Origin: an uncultured Sutterella sp. | Lineage (GTDB): Bacteria; Pseudomonadota; Gammaproteobacteria; Burkholderiales; Burkholderiaceae_F | Direction: 5' to 3' | Assembly: GCA_905197905.1 (NCBI GenBank) | Contig: CAJKAP010000004.1 | Location: 1 to 64,000 of the forward strand | DNA length: 64,000 nucleotides | In this document: one piece after another, positions 8,211 through 16,956 of the stretch | How the letters are laid out: every line of letters begins with the position of its first letter | Position numbering within the stretch: position 1 is the first letter of the stretch | Made by a program: the position numbers and the translations under genes | Notes under the pieces: model-generated | Databases searched by the model: none | What the model was told of the DNA's origin: nothing | What the model saw: only the letters and a program-made list of their open reading frames with translations

Positions 8211-9092
8211 TCAGAGCGTGCTCGCCCTTTCTTTGGCCTGAGCGCGCTCTTGCCGCTTTTTCTGTCTTGCTTCTCTCGCAACCACCTCTCCTTTATGGCG
8301 AAGCGCCCAATAGAAAAGATACTGTTGGTAGAGTCCAGCGTAGGGGCTTTTCATCCAGCGTGGGGTCTTCCCACGGTAATAGACTTCAATTAAACGAATC
8401 ATCCAGACGTCTAGAGGGGCTACCTCGATTCGCCCAAAGGCAAAGAGCGCAATGCAGCTTGCCACCTTAATGCCTACGCCGTGAAGCGAGGAGAGCGCAG
8501 CGATGAGCTCTGGCGTCTTCAAGCCATCGAGCGCGTTAAAGTCGAGCGTCCCCGCTTGGTGCGCTTCAATGGCCTTCAAAATATAAACATCACGGTAGCC
8601 TAGGCTCGCTTCGCGGAGCGCTTCTTGCGTTGCGCCTGCCATCTGATGGGGCTCTGGGAACGCGTAAAGGGTCTTATCGATTTCCTCACCATAGCGAGCG
8701 GAGAGCGCTTCAATGGAATGCCGAATGGCAGGAATCGTCTTTCGCTGAGAAATGAGAAAGGAGAGCGTTGTCTCCCACGGATCTTGACGCAAAATACGGA
8801 TTCCCTGACCAAAATCCATCGCTTCCGTTAAGAGCTTATCTCGCGCCCCCAGCGCACGAATAGCGCAGTAGTTTCTCCCTAAATCAAAGTAGGGAACCCA
8901 GATGCGATGCCAGGTTTCCTCGTTTGCAGAAACGTCAAAGGAGCCTTCTCCCAGAGAACGCATAACCAAGCGGTTGGTGCCCGTCACAAAGTGGTAGCTT
9001 CCATCTGCGAGCGGGAGCGCTCGAAAGCATTGCCCCGAGGTGGCAATCTTCTCAAGGTCGAAATCGTCAGGAATATGAATCTGCATCTTCAA
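8211..9092 (-). CDS. OGG1-type DNA glycosylase / AP lyase
   Basis: This base-excision repair enzyme probably removes 8-oxoguanine. Its helix-hairpin-helix is LHGVGIKVASCIALFAFG (203-220), followed by a VAPLDVW strand. K209 matches the catalytic lysine and D228 the catalytic aspartate of human OGG1 (pattern GVGxKVADCI then VDVH). The N-terminal half (FDLEKIATSGQCFR) matches the OGG_N domain. Its 293 residues fit bacterial OGG1 homologues. A lysine-, arginine- and alanine-rich tail (about 270-293) is unusual and may hold DNA. OGG1-type enzymes are less common in bacteria than MutM. AlkA is the main alternative, but the lysine argues for OGG1. Confidence 0.82.
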   Translation of the reverse strand: MKMQIHIPDDFDLEKIATSGQCFRALPLADGSYHFVTGTNRLVMRSLGEGSFDVSANEETWHRIWVPYFDLGRNYCAIRALGARDKLLTEAMDFGQGIRILRQDPWETTLSFLISQRKTIPAIRHSIEALSARYGEEIDKTLYAFPEPHQMAGATQEALREASLGYRDVYILKAIEAHQAGTLDFNALDGLKTPELIAALSSLHGVGIKVASCIALFAFGRIEVAPLDVWMIRLIEVYYRGKTPRWMKSPYAGLYQQYLFYWALRHKGEVVAREARQKKRQERAQAKERASTL

Positions 9093-9407
9093 TCAAACTT
9101 TCTTTAGGGGTGAAAATTTATACCATTTTACACTGACTTTTTCGCTCTCAAAAGCTTACTAGAGTAGGTAAAGCTAATTCATTATGGCAAAATTTTGACT
9201 ACCCCTAAAATTTGTGGGGAAATAAATTTTTCCTGAGAACATGTTCTCACGTGATTCCCTAGAAAAATAAGATACACAAGGAGAAAAAGTGTGCTATTCT
9301 CTGGGGATCAATTGTAGATCTGAATGAGCAATTTTACGCTCATTTTTGATAGAATGTGATGAGTCAAGTTTACCGCGTTTATAGTTAAGTGTTGGAGAGA
9401 CGAAAAG
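9093..9407 (+). promoter_or_regulatory. Control region of the TPR / HTH operon
   Basis: The region holds a perfect 14-bp palindrome GAGAACATGTTCTC (9235-9248) and, nearer the gene, a hairpin ATGAGC / GCTCAT (9324-9329 and 9338-9343) followed by TTTTTGAT, which resembles a leader attenuator. A GGAGAG lies about 9 bases before the ATG at 9408. The palindrome is a natural operator candidate for the HTH protein encoded in the same operon (inference). Confidence 0.5.
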
Positions 9408-12140
9408 ATGGGTTTATTAGGTAATGAAGAACGGGCCCGAATCGATGCGATGTTTGCCGATAAGAAGACCTCTGCTGAGGAGATTCTGGCCTACCTTGCA
9501 AAGTGGGTGATTGACCGTGTCGCTGAAGGCGCTTTTACCGAAGCTGAAGCAGAAAAAGATTTAGAAATCGAACTTTATATGGGCCGAGGACTCTTGGCCT
9601 GCCGCGAGTACGAAGCGATTGTGAAGATGCTTCGTATGCTAACGAGCTGCGCCGAGGAGGGGAAAGACCACCCGCTCTGGTGCTACTTGAAAGGGATGGG
9701 ACACACCTATGCCGGAGAGTTGGACGACGCGTATCGTCTCATTTCCCGCAGTTTTGAATTGGATTCTTTAAACGCCGAGACGCGTGCTGCGCTCGTGCGT
9801 CTTTTGGTCTACCGTGGCGAGAAAGAACGCGCTGAGGCGCTTCTCTCTGAATCTCTGGAACTCTTTCCCAATACCTACGAGCTGGTGGCGATTCGCCGCG
9901 ATATGAGCGCTGGGAAGGGTTTCCTCGAGATGCTCTTTCACTATCCCAATGAGGAGCAAGACGAAGCGCTGCACCGCGATGTGGCAAGTGCTGACTACGA
10001 CCACTTTAAAACTTTCCTCTCGACCGTGCTCTTTGATGAAGAGGGCTGGAAGCGGATGAAAAGAGAATTGGGGCTTTTGGGCGACTCCTTAAAGCCCTCG
10101 ATGGTCGATGTGCGCTACTTAGAAGGGAGCTATCCCGTAGAAGTGCCTGGCGACTTAAAGAACGTTCCAGTAACGATTTTGAGTAATGAGGCGGGGATTT
10201 CGCACTGGAGTCCGCTTGAGATGCCGCGCCTCCTAGGCTTTATCTTCCAAGAGTGCCCGCGCTTCCTCGCGAACAAAGACGACAAGGTGAGTGTGGAAAT
10301 TTCGCTCAACGGCAAAGTCGCTATTCAAGTCGAAAAACCGGGCTCTAATGTGCTTCAAAACCACGTCACGATGTTTAATTTCGCCGCGGATAAGGCGCTC
10401 ACGCTTCGTGAAGCTCAGTCGCGTGGGGAAGAATTGCCCTTTGAAGTGCAGACCGTGCTCGAGAAGTGCGGCAAACTAAACGAAGAGGGGAGAATCCAAG
10501 AGGTGATTGACCTCTTAGAAGCAATTCCAGAAGAGACACGCTCGCCACTTTTGACGAGTGAGCTTGCGCGTGCCTATAACAACATCGCTTATACCGATGG
10601 AAAGAGCGAAGAAGAAAGCCAAGCGGCTTTGCGCCGTGCGTTAGGGCTTCTTTTTAGCGTGCGCGAAACCGAAAACCGTAAGCACAGCTGGCAATTCCGT
10701 GTGGGCTACGCTTTTTACTACCTCGATCGAGAAGATGAAGCGCTCCCGTACTTTAAGCGCGCCTTGGCCCTGCGCCCAGGCGACCCAGATACGGTGGAAT
10801 TCTTGCACCATTGCTTGCGAGAAACTTCGCTTCCCACCCCCGTGCCCAACTTTGCTACACGTGTGAAAGGCTTCTGGGAGCTCTTTGAAAAGCACACGGG
10901 TGCTGTCTATACCGCGCTTAAAGAAGCCGATGAATCGCATCGCGCTGAAATCGCAGAGATGATTGCTGAGGCCGTTCACAAGTGCTTTGACACGGAGTGG
11001 GGCGTGCACGTGCATGTGCGTGATCGCATTTTGGTCGAGATTTCGCCTAACGACCTTTTCTGGAACGCCATTTTGATTGGTCACGTCTGCGAGATGATGC
11101 CTGAAAAGCTGAAGGATCGCTGGGAGTTCGTGAACGGTATTCAAGCCAAACCTCTCAATGAATGCGAATTCCGCTTTGACGGGAAGCCCGTTGACATTGA
11201 CAAGATTCGTATCTGGGTAAATCGCACGAAAGAAAAGGATTGGAAGCTTTCGCTTTTTATGCCGGAGTTTGAAAACCTCCCGCAGAATATGGCGCGAGAA
11301 GGGTTCCGATTTGTGAACTATCTCTTTAGTTCCATCTTTGGCGAGAGCGTGGTGCTTCGCTGGTTGCGTGATATCGGCATTAAGCGCGATGACATTCCGC
11401 GAGGCGAAAACCACGAGATGACGTTGACGCAGTTCGTGCAGTACTTCCGTGAGACGGAGCCCAAAGCGATGGGCTACACGATGGAAGAGTACCTCTATGA
11501 GCCGATCAAATTCTCGCTAAAGCCGCACGACAGCGCTTATCCGCTCTACGACGTGGCAGATGGGGAAACCTGGTGCATGATGCCTTTGATTGGGAGCTAC
11601 TTCGGTAGCGATACCACGATCATGAATCACTTCCGTGAGCATGGCGCGACGGCAGCGATGATTGGTTTTGGGCTTGATGATGAAACAGTTGCGAAGACTC
11701 GCAATCCTCAAAAGGCTGCTGAGAAGATTCGTGAGCGCTTGGCGAAGTACGTCAAGTGGAAGGGACCCAAGTGCGCAACGTTCTCTGGGAGTGCCCAAGG
11801 GAAATACTGGACCTATACGTTCTTTATTCTCTGGGATCCGATGAAGTTTGCGCAGATTGTGGAAGAATTTGCCAATCTCCAATCCGTCCCTGTGAAGACG
11901 ATGTTCTTCCGCTCGTTCTACACGTTCGGGAACCCGATTTTCTTACGTCGAGGTGACGTAGGGGAATCGATCCTTGAGCAAGAAGCCGAGGAGCGCCGTG
12001 AGGAAGCTCTGCAAGAGGCGGCTGAGGAGCGCCAGAAAGCTGCTCAAAAAGCCGCTCAGAAAGAAAAGGGCGAAGAGGGCGGCACTGAAGACTTTGATTG
12101 GTCCGATGAAGACCTCGATCCTCACCGTGTTTTGAGCTAA
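9408..12140 (+). CDS. Large TPR-containing hypothetical protein
   Basis: This is a soluble protein of 910 residues without signal peptide or membrane helix. Two helical-repeat stretches look like tetratricopeptide repeats: about 85-160 (GHTYAGELDDAYRLISRSFE) and about 370-470 (AYYLDREDEALPYFKRALAL-like, ending in RPGDPDTVEFL). The central and C-terminal parts (about 480-860) are a mixed alpha/beta region rich in aromatic residues that I do not recognise. Residues 865-895 form an Ala/Glu/Gln-rich, probably coiled tail. The gene is followed after 19 bases by the doubled HTH gene, so the two are probably one operon. TPRs suggest a protein-binding or assembly role. No enzyme motif was found. Confidence 0.7.
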   Translation: MGLLGNEERARIDAMFADKKTSAEEILAYLAKWVIDRVAEGAFTEAEAEKDLEIELYMGRGLLACREYEAIVKMLRMLTSCAEEGKDHPLWCYLKGMGHTYAGELDDAYRLISRSFELDSLNAETRAALVRLLVYRGEKERAEALLSESLELFPNTYELVAIRRDMSAGKGFLEMLFHYPNEEQDEALHRDVASADYDHFKTFLSTVLFDEEGWKRMKRELGLLGDSLKPSMVDVRYLEGSYPVEVPGDLKNVPVTILSNEAGISHWSPLEMPRLLGFIFQECPRFLANKDDKVSVEISLNGKVAIQVEKPGSNVLQNHVTMFNFAADKALTLREAQSRGEELPFEVQTVLEKCGKLNEEGRIQEVIDLLEAIPEETRSPLLTSELARAYNNIAYTDGKSEEESQAALRRALGLLFSVRETENRKHSWQFRVGYAFYYLDREDEALPYFKRALALRPGDPDTVEFLHHCLRETSLPTPVPNFATRVKGFWELFEKHTGAVYTALKEADESHRAEIAEMIAEAVHKCFDTEWGVHVHVRDRILVEISPNDLFWNAILIGHVCEMMPEKLKDRWEFVNGIQAKPLNECEFRFDGKPVDIDKIRIWVNRTKEKDWKLSLFMPEFENLPQNMAREGFRFVNYLFSSIFGESVVLRWLRDIGIKRDDIPRGENHEMTLTQFVQYFRETEPKAMGYTMEEYLYEPIKFSLKPHDSAYPLYDVADGETWCMMPLIGSYFGSDTTIMNHFREHGATAAMIGFGLDDETVAKTRNPQKAAEKIRERLAKYVKWKGPKCATFSGSAQGKYWTYTFFILWDPMKFAQIVEEFANLQSVPVKTMFFRSFYTFGNPIFLRRGDVGESILEQEAEERREEALQEAAEERQKAAQKAAQKEKGEEGGTEDFDWSDEDLDPHRVLS

Positions 12141-12159
12141 AGAATAAGGATAGTGAATC

Positions 12160-12888
12160 ATGTTAAAGCAAACTGATATCCAAAAAATTCGTTCTCTCTT
12201 TGCTGAGGGCTACAATTTGCGTCAAATCACGGAAATGACGGGCTTTTCTCGCAATACCGTGCGCCGCTATATCCGTGCGGAAGAAGAAAAGATGCCGCAA
12301 AGAGCCTTGGTTGAGCACATGGACTTGATTCGTGACTTCTTCTATAGCGAGGATGGGAACTGTCAGCGCGTATTGGCGAAGCTTGAAAAGCTCAATATTC
12401 ATGTGCATCCGAGAACGTTGCGCCGTTTCTGCAGTGCCTTTAGAGAAGACTTTAAACGAGCTCGCGATCGTGAACGTCGTCGCCTAAAGGAAAAGATGGC
12501 CTTAGTGCCGCGTCAGGGTCGGGCAGTGGCTGCCGTGCAGATGCAACGCATGGGAGAACTTTTCTTGCGTGGCTACAACGTGAGCGCGATTTCTCGCAAA
12601 ACAGGACATTGCACCACAACCGTGCGTAAGTACTTAAAAGAAGGTGGCTATTGGAAGAAAGCCAATTCGGTCCGTTTAGACGAATACCGTGATTGGATTC
12701 TCAGCAATATGCTCAAGGTGAACGGGAACTTTGCAGAGCTGCACCGTTTATTTGAAAAGACCTTCAATGTGAGGGTGAACGAGCGCACGTTCCGTCGACG
12801 CAGTATCCAGTTGCGTGAAGAAGAAATTCAGAAAAAAGAAAAAATCTTCTTAGCTGGCGGTCATCCGGACGACGTCAAAGAAGACTAA
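12160..12888 (+). CDS. DNA-binding protein with duplicated helix-turn-helix module
   Basis: This basic protein of 242 residues is made of two tandem copies of one module of about 120 residues. Residues 11-39 (AEGYNLRQITEMTGFSRNTV and on) and 131-159 (LRGYNVSAISRKTGHCTTTV and on) are helix-turn-helix motifs like those at the N-terminus of IS21-type transposases. Each is followed by a second block: GNCQRVLAKLEKLNIHVHPR (66-85) against GNFAELHRLFEKTFNVRVNE (189-208), both ending in RTxRR. No DDE catalytic core follows, so this is not a functional transposase; a domesticated regulator is the likeliest reading. It sits 19 bases after the TPR gene and has its own terminator. A perfect palindrome lies about 150 bases downstream. 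Confidence 0.75.
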   Translation: MLKQTDIQKIRSLFAEGYNLRQITEMTGFSRNTVRRYIRAEEEKMPQRALVEHMDLIRDFFYSEDGNCQRVLAKLEKLNIHVHPRTLRRFCSAFREDFKRARDRERRRLKEKMALVPRQGRAVAAVQMQRMGELFLRGYNVSAISRKTGHCTTTVRKYLKEGGYWKKANSVRLDEYRDWILSNMLKVNGNFAELHRLFEKTFNVRVNERTFRRRSIQLREEEIQKKEKIFLAGGHPDDVKED

Positions 12889-12905
12889 ATTTTCTCCATA
12901 GAAAT

Positions 12906-12967
12906 GGCCACCCGAATCGAAAGTTCCTCGAAAAGGAAAAGAAGATAGGGTGGCCGTTTTGATTTTT
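12906..12967 (+). terminator. Terminator of the TPR / HTH operon
   Basis: GGCCACCC (12906-12913) pairs with GGGTGGCC (12948-12955), and a T-rich tract follows. The loop is long, about 34 bases. Confidence 0.75.
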
Positions 12968-13040
12968 AGGAACCCGAAAAGAAGGTTGCCAGAAAGTTTG
13001 ATGAGGAATTCATGAAGAAAGTCGTCAAAAACACCTCAAA

Positions 13041-13076
13041 AATTATTCAACATAATAGTCGTTATGTTGAATAATT
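13041..13076. repeat. Perfect 15-bp inverted repeat
   Basis: AATTATTCAACATAA (13041-13055) is matched exactly by its reverse complement at 13062-13076 across a 6-base spacer TAGTCG. There is no T-run, so a terminator is unlikely. It lies between the operon terminator and the convergent YjbR gene. It may be an operator, a recombination or attachment site, or a hairpin. Confidence 0.85.
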
Positions 13077-13131
13077 AGTTTTGAGAAGAAAAACGCCCCT
13101 TAAAGCGTCTTTCTTGGCGTTCCTCCTGATT

Positions 13132-13521
13132 TCATTCAAGTTCTGGGTTTCTAGTAGCAACTCCCTTTTCTCTTTCTTCTAATTCTGCTTTCACTTTTTT
13201 TGGAAGTTTGTTTCGCACCAGCTGATACGCTTCACGAATGAGTTCTTCGACAAGTTCCGTTGGCACATCGTTGAGATAGATATCATTCCAGTGCTGTTTG
13301 TTCATATGGTACGCTGGCTGGATTCCATCGTAATGGTCTCGTAAGTCGCTACCGCGTTCTGGATCGAGCTTCACGGCAACACGAGGCTCTGGTGTGTCGA
13401 GCTGCATTAGCATGAACCACTTTCCAGCAATACGAAAGCTAATCCAATCCTCAGCAAACAAATCTTCTGTGACCGTGGGTGAAAGTGAGAGTGCAAAGGC
13501 GCGTGCTTCATCAAATTCCAT
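13132..13521 (-). CDS. MmcQ/YjbR family DNA-binding-fold protein
   Basis: This is a small cytoplasmic protein of 129 residues with the double-wing YjbR fold. Typical features are the N-terminal FDEARAFALSLS helix, the FRIAGKWFMLMQLD strand pair, VAVKLDPERG, the HMNKQHWNDIYL block near residue 72 and the terminal helix ELIREAYQLVRNKLPKK. The family is widespread; DNA binding has been suggested from its structure, and its cellular role is unclear. The gene is convergent with the HTH operon. A charged tail follows the conserved domain. The start at 13521 fits the family's N-terminus. Confidence 0.85.
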   Translation of the reverse strand: MEFDEARAFALSLSPTVTEDLFAEDWISFRIAGKWFMLMQLDTPEPRVAVKLDPERGSDLRDHYDGIQPAYHMNKQHWNDIYLNDVPTELVEELIREAYQLVRNKLPKKVKAELEEREKGVATRNPELE

Positions 13522-13744
13522 TTCTGTAGTCTCTTTTCTTCTACTAAGAGCGATTCTTCTAGTTTAACGCGACAGGACGAAATAGGGCATAAAAATGGCG
13601 TATCCCCTACTCTTTCCTAGGTCCAAGAAAACAAAAGAGAGGAAAACGCGAAAGAGAAGAAAGCAAAAATTTTGCCGTTGTGTTAAAAAGAAAGGATGCA
13701 TAGCGAACTGTGCCACCCTATTCTCTCTAAGGAACAATGCTTTT

Positions 13745-14449
13745 ATGCCTGAGGCTCCGACATCCTCTAACGCTAAATCTCAAGCTAAACCTCAAAGAAA
13801 ATCCTCGCCGAAGAGTTCTACGCAGCACACAGGGCCCAAAAAGACTGATGCGCCTGCGAAAAAAGAGAACACCAGTGCTGCCCTTGCGGTTGGGCTCACG
13901 CCAGAGCGACAACATCGTCGACGTCGCCGTCGTGTGAATCGACAGGCGGGATTGCGTTTTGCGCTACCTTCTGGGCTTCTTTACGTCGAAAATGGTGCGG
14001 AACTTGATCAACGCTATCGCGTTTTAGAGAAAACCCCTCACGTCTATACCATCACTGAGAGCCGCGAAAATTTGGCGCGTGAGCGCTTTGAGCGTCTTTG
14101 CTTATCGATGGGCGCTAATGCCGCTCTCAACGTCACTACGCGTGAAATTTCAGAGTCCTACCGTCAGAAAGTCTATCGTCGCTTTGAAATTAAAGGTATT
14201 CCCGCGGTAATTGGTGAAGAATCGAAGGCTCCTGGCGCGATGACGCGCTCCATGGCCATTAAGAATTTCCCGAATGCTGAAGTGGTGCGCAACTATCAAA
14301 AGGATGTGCGCGAGCATCAACTCTCTAAGCGCAAGATTCGCGCTGATGAAGGCTTTGAACGGATGGACCGCTCCATTGCCCAACAAGTGCTTTTTGTCAT
14401 CTTCGTGGTGTTAGCACTTCTGGCAACGGCTTCGTATCTGCCGTGGTGA
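13745..14449 (+). CDS. Hypothetical C-tail-anchored membrane protein
   Basis: I chose the ATG at 13745, giving 234 residues, over the open frame from 13595, because the upstream codons encode a Lys/Arg/Cys run without a ribosome site. The first 60 residues are a low-complexity Ser/Lys/Pro/Ala linker followed by a run of six arginines. Residues about 80-165 form a compact domain with SMGANAALNVTTREISESYR that I do not recognise. The last 20 residues (VLFVIFVVLALLATASYLPW) are one membrane helix at the extreme C-terminus, so the bulk should face the cytoplasm. A strong terminator follows. The translation start is uncertain. Confidence 0.6.
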   Translation: MPEAPTSSNAKSQAKPQRKSSPKSSTQHTGPKKTDAPAKKENTSAALAVGLTPERQHRRRRRRVNRQAGLRFALPSGLLYVENGAELDQRYRVLEKTPHVYTITESRENLARERFERLCLSMGANAALNVTTREISESYRQKVYRRFEIKGIPAVIGEESKAPGAMTRSMAIKNFPNAEVVRNYQKDVREHQLSKRKIRADEGFERMDRSIAQQVLFVIFVVLALLATASYLPW

Positions 14450-14478
14450 TAGTGCTATAGACAAACTGACCACTCAAA

Positions 14479-14516
14479 AATGCAACGAATTCCATGTATT
14501 ATTCGTTGCATTTTTT
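14479..14516 (+). terminator. Terminator after the tail-anchored protein gene
   Basis: AATGCAACGAAT (14479-14490) and ATTCGTTGCATT (14501-14512) form a perfect 12-bp stem followed by TTTT. Confidence 0.92.
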
Positions 14517-14741
14517 CTTTGCCTAAGCACTATATAGCTCACCAAGTGCGACTCAAAAACTTTCCTTTTTACGTCTACCCAAAATTATCTTCTATCCCGT
14601 TGTTAAAAAAGAAGATTTTTTCTCTTTTTTATGATCTTTTGCTCGCGAGAGGATCATGGTTTTAAGCTTAAAAACAGGTGAAAAAGTTATACTCAAAATG
14701 ACCTCAGGAATTTTTCCTGCAAGACTATTGAGGTACTCACT

Positions 14742-15800
14742 ATGGCAATGCCTAACGAACCTTTCTATCCTCGACTTCTTAACCTTTTCAATCAACCTGC
14801 AGTCGAAAACACCGTGACAGCGGAAATTACTGGCGATCAAGTCCACTCGCCTGACGATCTTCCGCGCCGTTTAATCGCCGGACTCCTCGATCCAAAAAGC
14901 TTTCACCGCAGTGAAGCGGACGGGAAAACGAAGTGGGAAGCCACTTGGAAGAGTTGGCGCGACCAGCTGCGACTCGAAGTGAGCTGGGCTTCTGATGAAA
15001 AATGGAACGCACATCTCTTTTGGAAAGATTGCAATTTCTTGAGTACTGAAGGCGAACCGACTGCTACGCTCGCTTCCGTACTTCTTCAATTGACAAACAT
15101 TTATATGGCGATGGCAGAGTGCCCGTATTCCAAGAGCTTCACGGGCGATCCTCCAGAGAAACTTACCTTGCCCGATGGGCTTCTTCTCACGTTCTTCATT
15201 CCGATCCATGCCGCCAAGATCAAAGACTTTCTGGCGTTATTGGAAAAACACCGTGGCGATATGGTCACCAACTTCTCTGCACGCGTTGGCTTAGTAGAGG
15301 CGACGATTGCCAAGAGCTCTAAAGGCCTTCGTAAAGAGCTCTCCAACACTGCAATCTTCAAACATACTGGCGTTGGAAACTTTCTCGTTCATAGCGTGAG
15401 GTATACCTGGGGCGGTTCCGAATGCTATATCCGAACTCGTTTTTATGCCTTTGGCATCCAGTGTGGCTTCGCTGATTTGCCACTTTTCCAAACGATTTGG
15501 AATAAGTTCCCACCAGAGCGCCCCTACTTCCGTGGCCACGGCATGCAGCAAGGAACCGCCATTAAGTTCGCAACGGAGTGGGAAGACGATAGCGAATGGA
15601 TCATTGAGGATGACGACTGGAGTACCACGTACCGCGTCGATGACATTCACCGCTCGGTACTCTTTCCAGGGCAAGCTTTTGAATCAGCCTTTAATACCAA
15701 AGGACTTTGGATGATCGACCGCGGTATCCAGAATTCGTACGCTCGTGGCTTCAAATCAAAGGAGATGGCAAAGGAAGCGGCAAAGCAATCGAAGACTTAA
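14742..15800 (+). CDS. Tandem paralogue family, copy 1 (unknown function)
   Basis: This is the first of three tandem relatives, 352 residues, soluble, with no signal peptide. Its best conserved part is residues about 25-85: ITGDQVHSPDDLPRRLIAG, then SFH.SEADGK..W.ATWKSW...LRLEVSW, rich in Trp. The middle holds LPDGLLLTFFIPIHA, and later comes the IQCGFADLPLFQTIWNKFPP block found in all three. I do not recognise the family. It is preceded by the shared leader GGAATTTTTCCTG..TGAGGTACTCACT. An ATG at 14748 would shorten it by two residues. A possible -10 TATACT lies at 14689. This copy is the most diverged at its C-terminus. Confidence 0.75.
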   Translation: MAMPNEPFYPRLLNLFNQPAVENTVTAEITGDQVHSPDDLPRRLIAGLLDPKSFHRSEADGKTKWEATWKSWRDQLRLEVSWASDEKWNAHLFWKDCNFLSTEGEPTATLASVLLQLTNIYMAMAECPYSKSFTGDPPEKLTLPDGLLLTFFIPIHAAKIKDFLALLEKHRGDMVTNFSARVGLVEATIAKSSKGLRKELSNTAIFKHTGVGNFLVHSVRYTWGGSECYIRTRFYAFGIQCGFADLPLFQTIWNKFPPERPYFRGHGMQQGTAIKFATEWEDDSEWIIEDDDWSTTYRVDDIHRSVLFPGQAFESAFNTKGLWMIDRGIQNSYARGFKSKEMAKEAAKQSKT

Positions 15801-15858
15801 AGCAACACTGGTAGTTGACCACAAAACCTTTTCGTAAATATTCACTGAGGAACTCACT

Positions 15859-16869
15859 ATGCAACTTTATCCTTACCTGATTACGCTTCTTGAAACGACC
15901 GCGGAAAAGAACACCGTGAGCACAGACATCACAGGTGATCAAGTCCGCTCGCCAGAAGACCTCCCAGAACGTTTGATCGCTGGAATGCTCGATTCCGAAA
16001 GCTTTCACTACAGTGAAGCTGATGGAAAAGCGCAGTGGAGCGCCACTTGGAAGAGCTGGAACGATGAGTTACGGCTCGATGTGAGCTGGATCGCTGGCAA
16101 AAAGTGGACGGCTTCGATTAGCTGGAAAGACGCCAATCTGATCAGCGCTGCCGCAGCGAGTGACGCGCCTCTTTCGCGCGTTCTTGAAAAGCTGAGAGGC
16201 GTTTATTCGTCAATGTGCCAATGTCCGTACGCCATGGACTTTTTGCCCGCGAAACGAAAAAAGTTTTCCTTGCCAGACGGTCCTCGTCTCATGCTTTTCA
16301 TGCCAATTCACGCTGATGATATCCAGGCGCTCTTAGATAGCTTGAAGGCGCACCGCGAGCAGTTTGTCACGGATGTGATTGTACGCATAGGCTTAGTGGA
16401 AGTCCAAGTCACCAAGCCCGCCACCGATTACCTCAGCGAACTTTCTCCGAGAGGCATGCACGAAAGTACGGGCGTGAGATTGCATGTTGGCCAGGAGCTG
16501 CTAAGTGGTTCCTGCTGTGGTGCAAACGGCATCTACGTGGCTGGTGTCCATTTAGGCTTTGCAGATTTGCCATTGATGCAGAACATCTGGAAAAAAATCC
16601 CACCAAGGTTCCCCTACTTCTCTGGTCAAGGCATGGATATTTCTGCAGCCGACAGCGCTGCGAAGGTAAAAATTGCTAAGGTCAAACGTATGCATCTCTT
16701 CTGGAGCATTGAAGGAGAAGGTTGGAGCTCTTGGTACCGCTTTGACACTGCGCTGCACGCGCTATTTGATCCGTACGATCGAGACATTGAAGTTGACATA
16801 TTCGATGATTTAACGGGTATGGAATTGCTCAGGATCGCGTACGAGTATGCAGAAGAACTAGGCTACTAA
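15859..16869 (+). CDS. Tandem paralogue family, copy 2 (unknown function)
   Basis: This is the second copy, 336 residues. It shares ITGDQVRSPEDLPERLIAG, SFHYSEADGK and ATWKSWNDELRLDVSW with its neighbours, then LPDGPRLMLFMPIHADDIQ and VHLGFADLPLMQNIWKKIPP. The acidic C-terminal part resembles copy 3 more than copy 1 (STGV, LHVGQELLSGSCC against LGQQLINGRCR). The gene follows copy 1 after 58 bases, and TGAGGAACTCACT directly precedes the ATG as in copy 3. A hairpin (16878-16905) lies just after the stop. No catalytic motif, membrane segment or known domain is visible. Confidence 0.75.
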   Translation: MQLYPYLITLLETTAEKNTVSTDITGDQVRSPEDLPERLIAGMLDSESFHYSEADGKAQWSATWKSWNDELRLDVSWIAGKKWTASISWKDANLISAAAASDAPLSRVLEKLRGVYSSMCQCPYAMDFLPAKRKKFSLPDGPRLMLFMPIHADDIQALLDSLKAHREQFVTDVIVRIGLVEVQVTKPATDYLSELSPRGMHESTGVRLHVGQELLSGSCCGANGIYVAGVHLGFADLPLMQNIWKKIPPRFPYFSGQGMDISAADSAAKVKIAKVKRMHLFWSIEGEGWSSWYRFDTALHALFDPYDRDIEVDIFDDLTGMELLRIAYEYAEELGY

Positions 16870-16877
16870 TTCAAGAA

Positions 16878-16905
16878 GGAGCGCCAGGAGAGAGCTTGGC
16901 GCTCC
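16878..16905 (+). terminator. Hairpin after paralogue copy 2
   Basis: GGAGCGCCA (16878-16886) pairs with TGGCGCTCC (16897-16905). ACTTTC rather than a T-run follows, so termination may be partial. The same hairpin recurs after copy 3. Confidence 0.6.
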
Positions 16906-16956
16906 ACTTTCAAAACTCTCGGAAATTTTTCCTGAACGACCATTGAGGAACTCACT

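Noticed and set aside
12160..12888. IS21-type transposase
   Set aside because: Only the HTH part is similar; there is no DDE core, no istB partner and no terminal repeats.
13595..13744. N-terminal extension of the tail-anchored protein rich in Lys, Arg and Cys
   Set aside because: No ribosome site and low-complexity coding; the ATG at 13745 gives a cleaner product. Not fully excluded.
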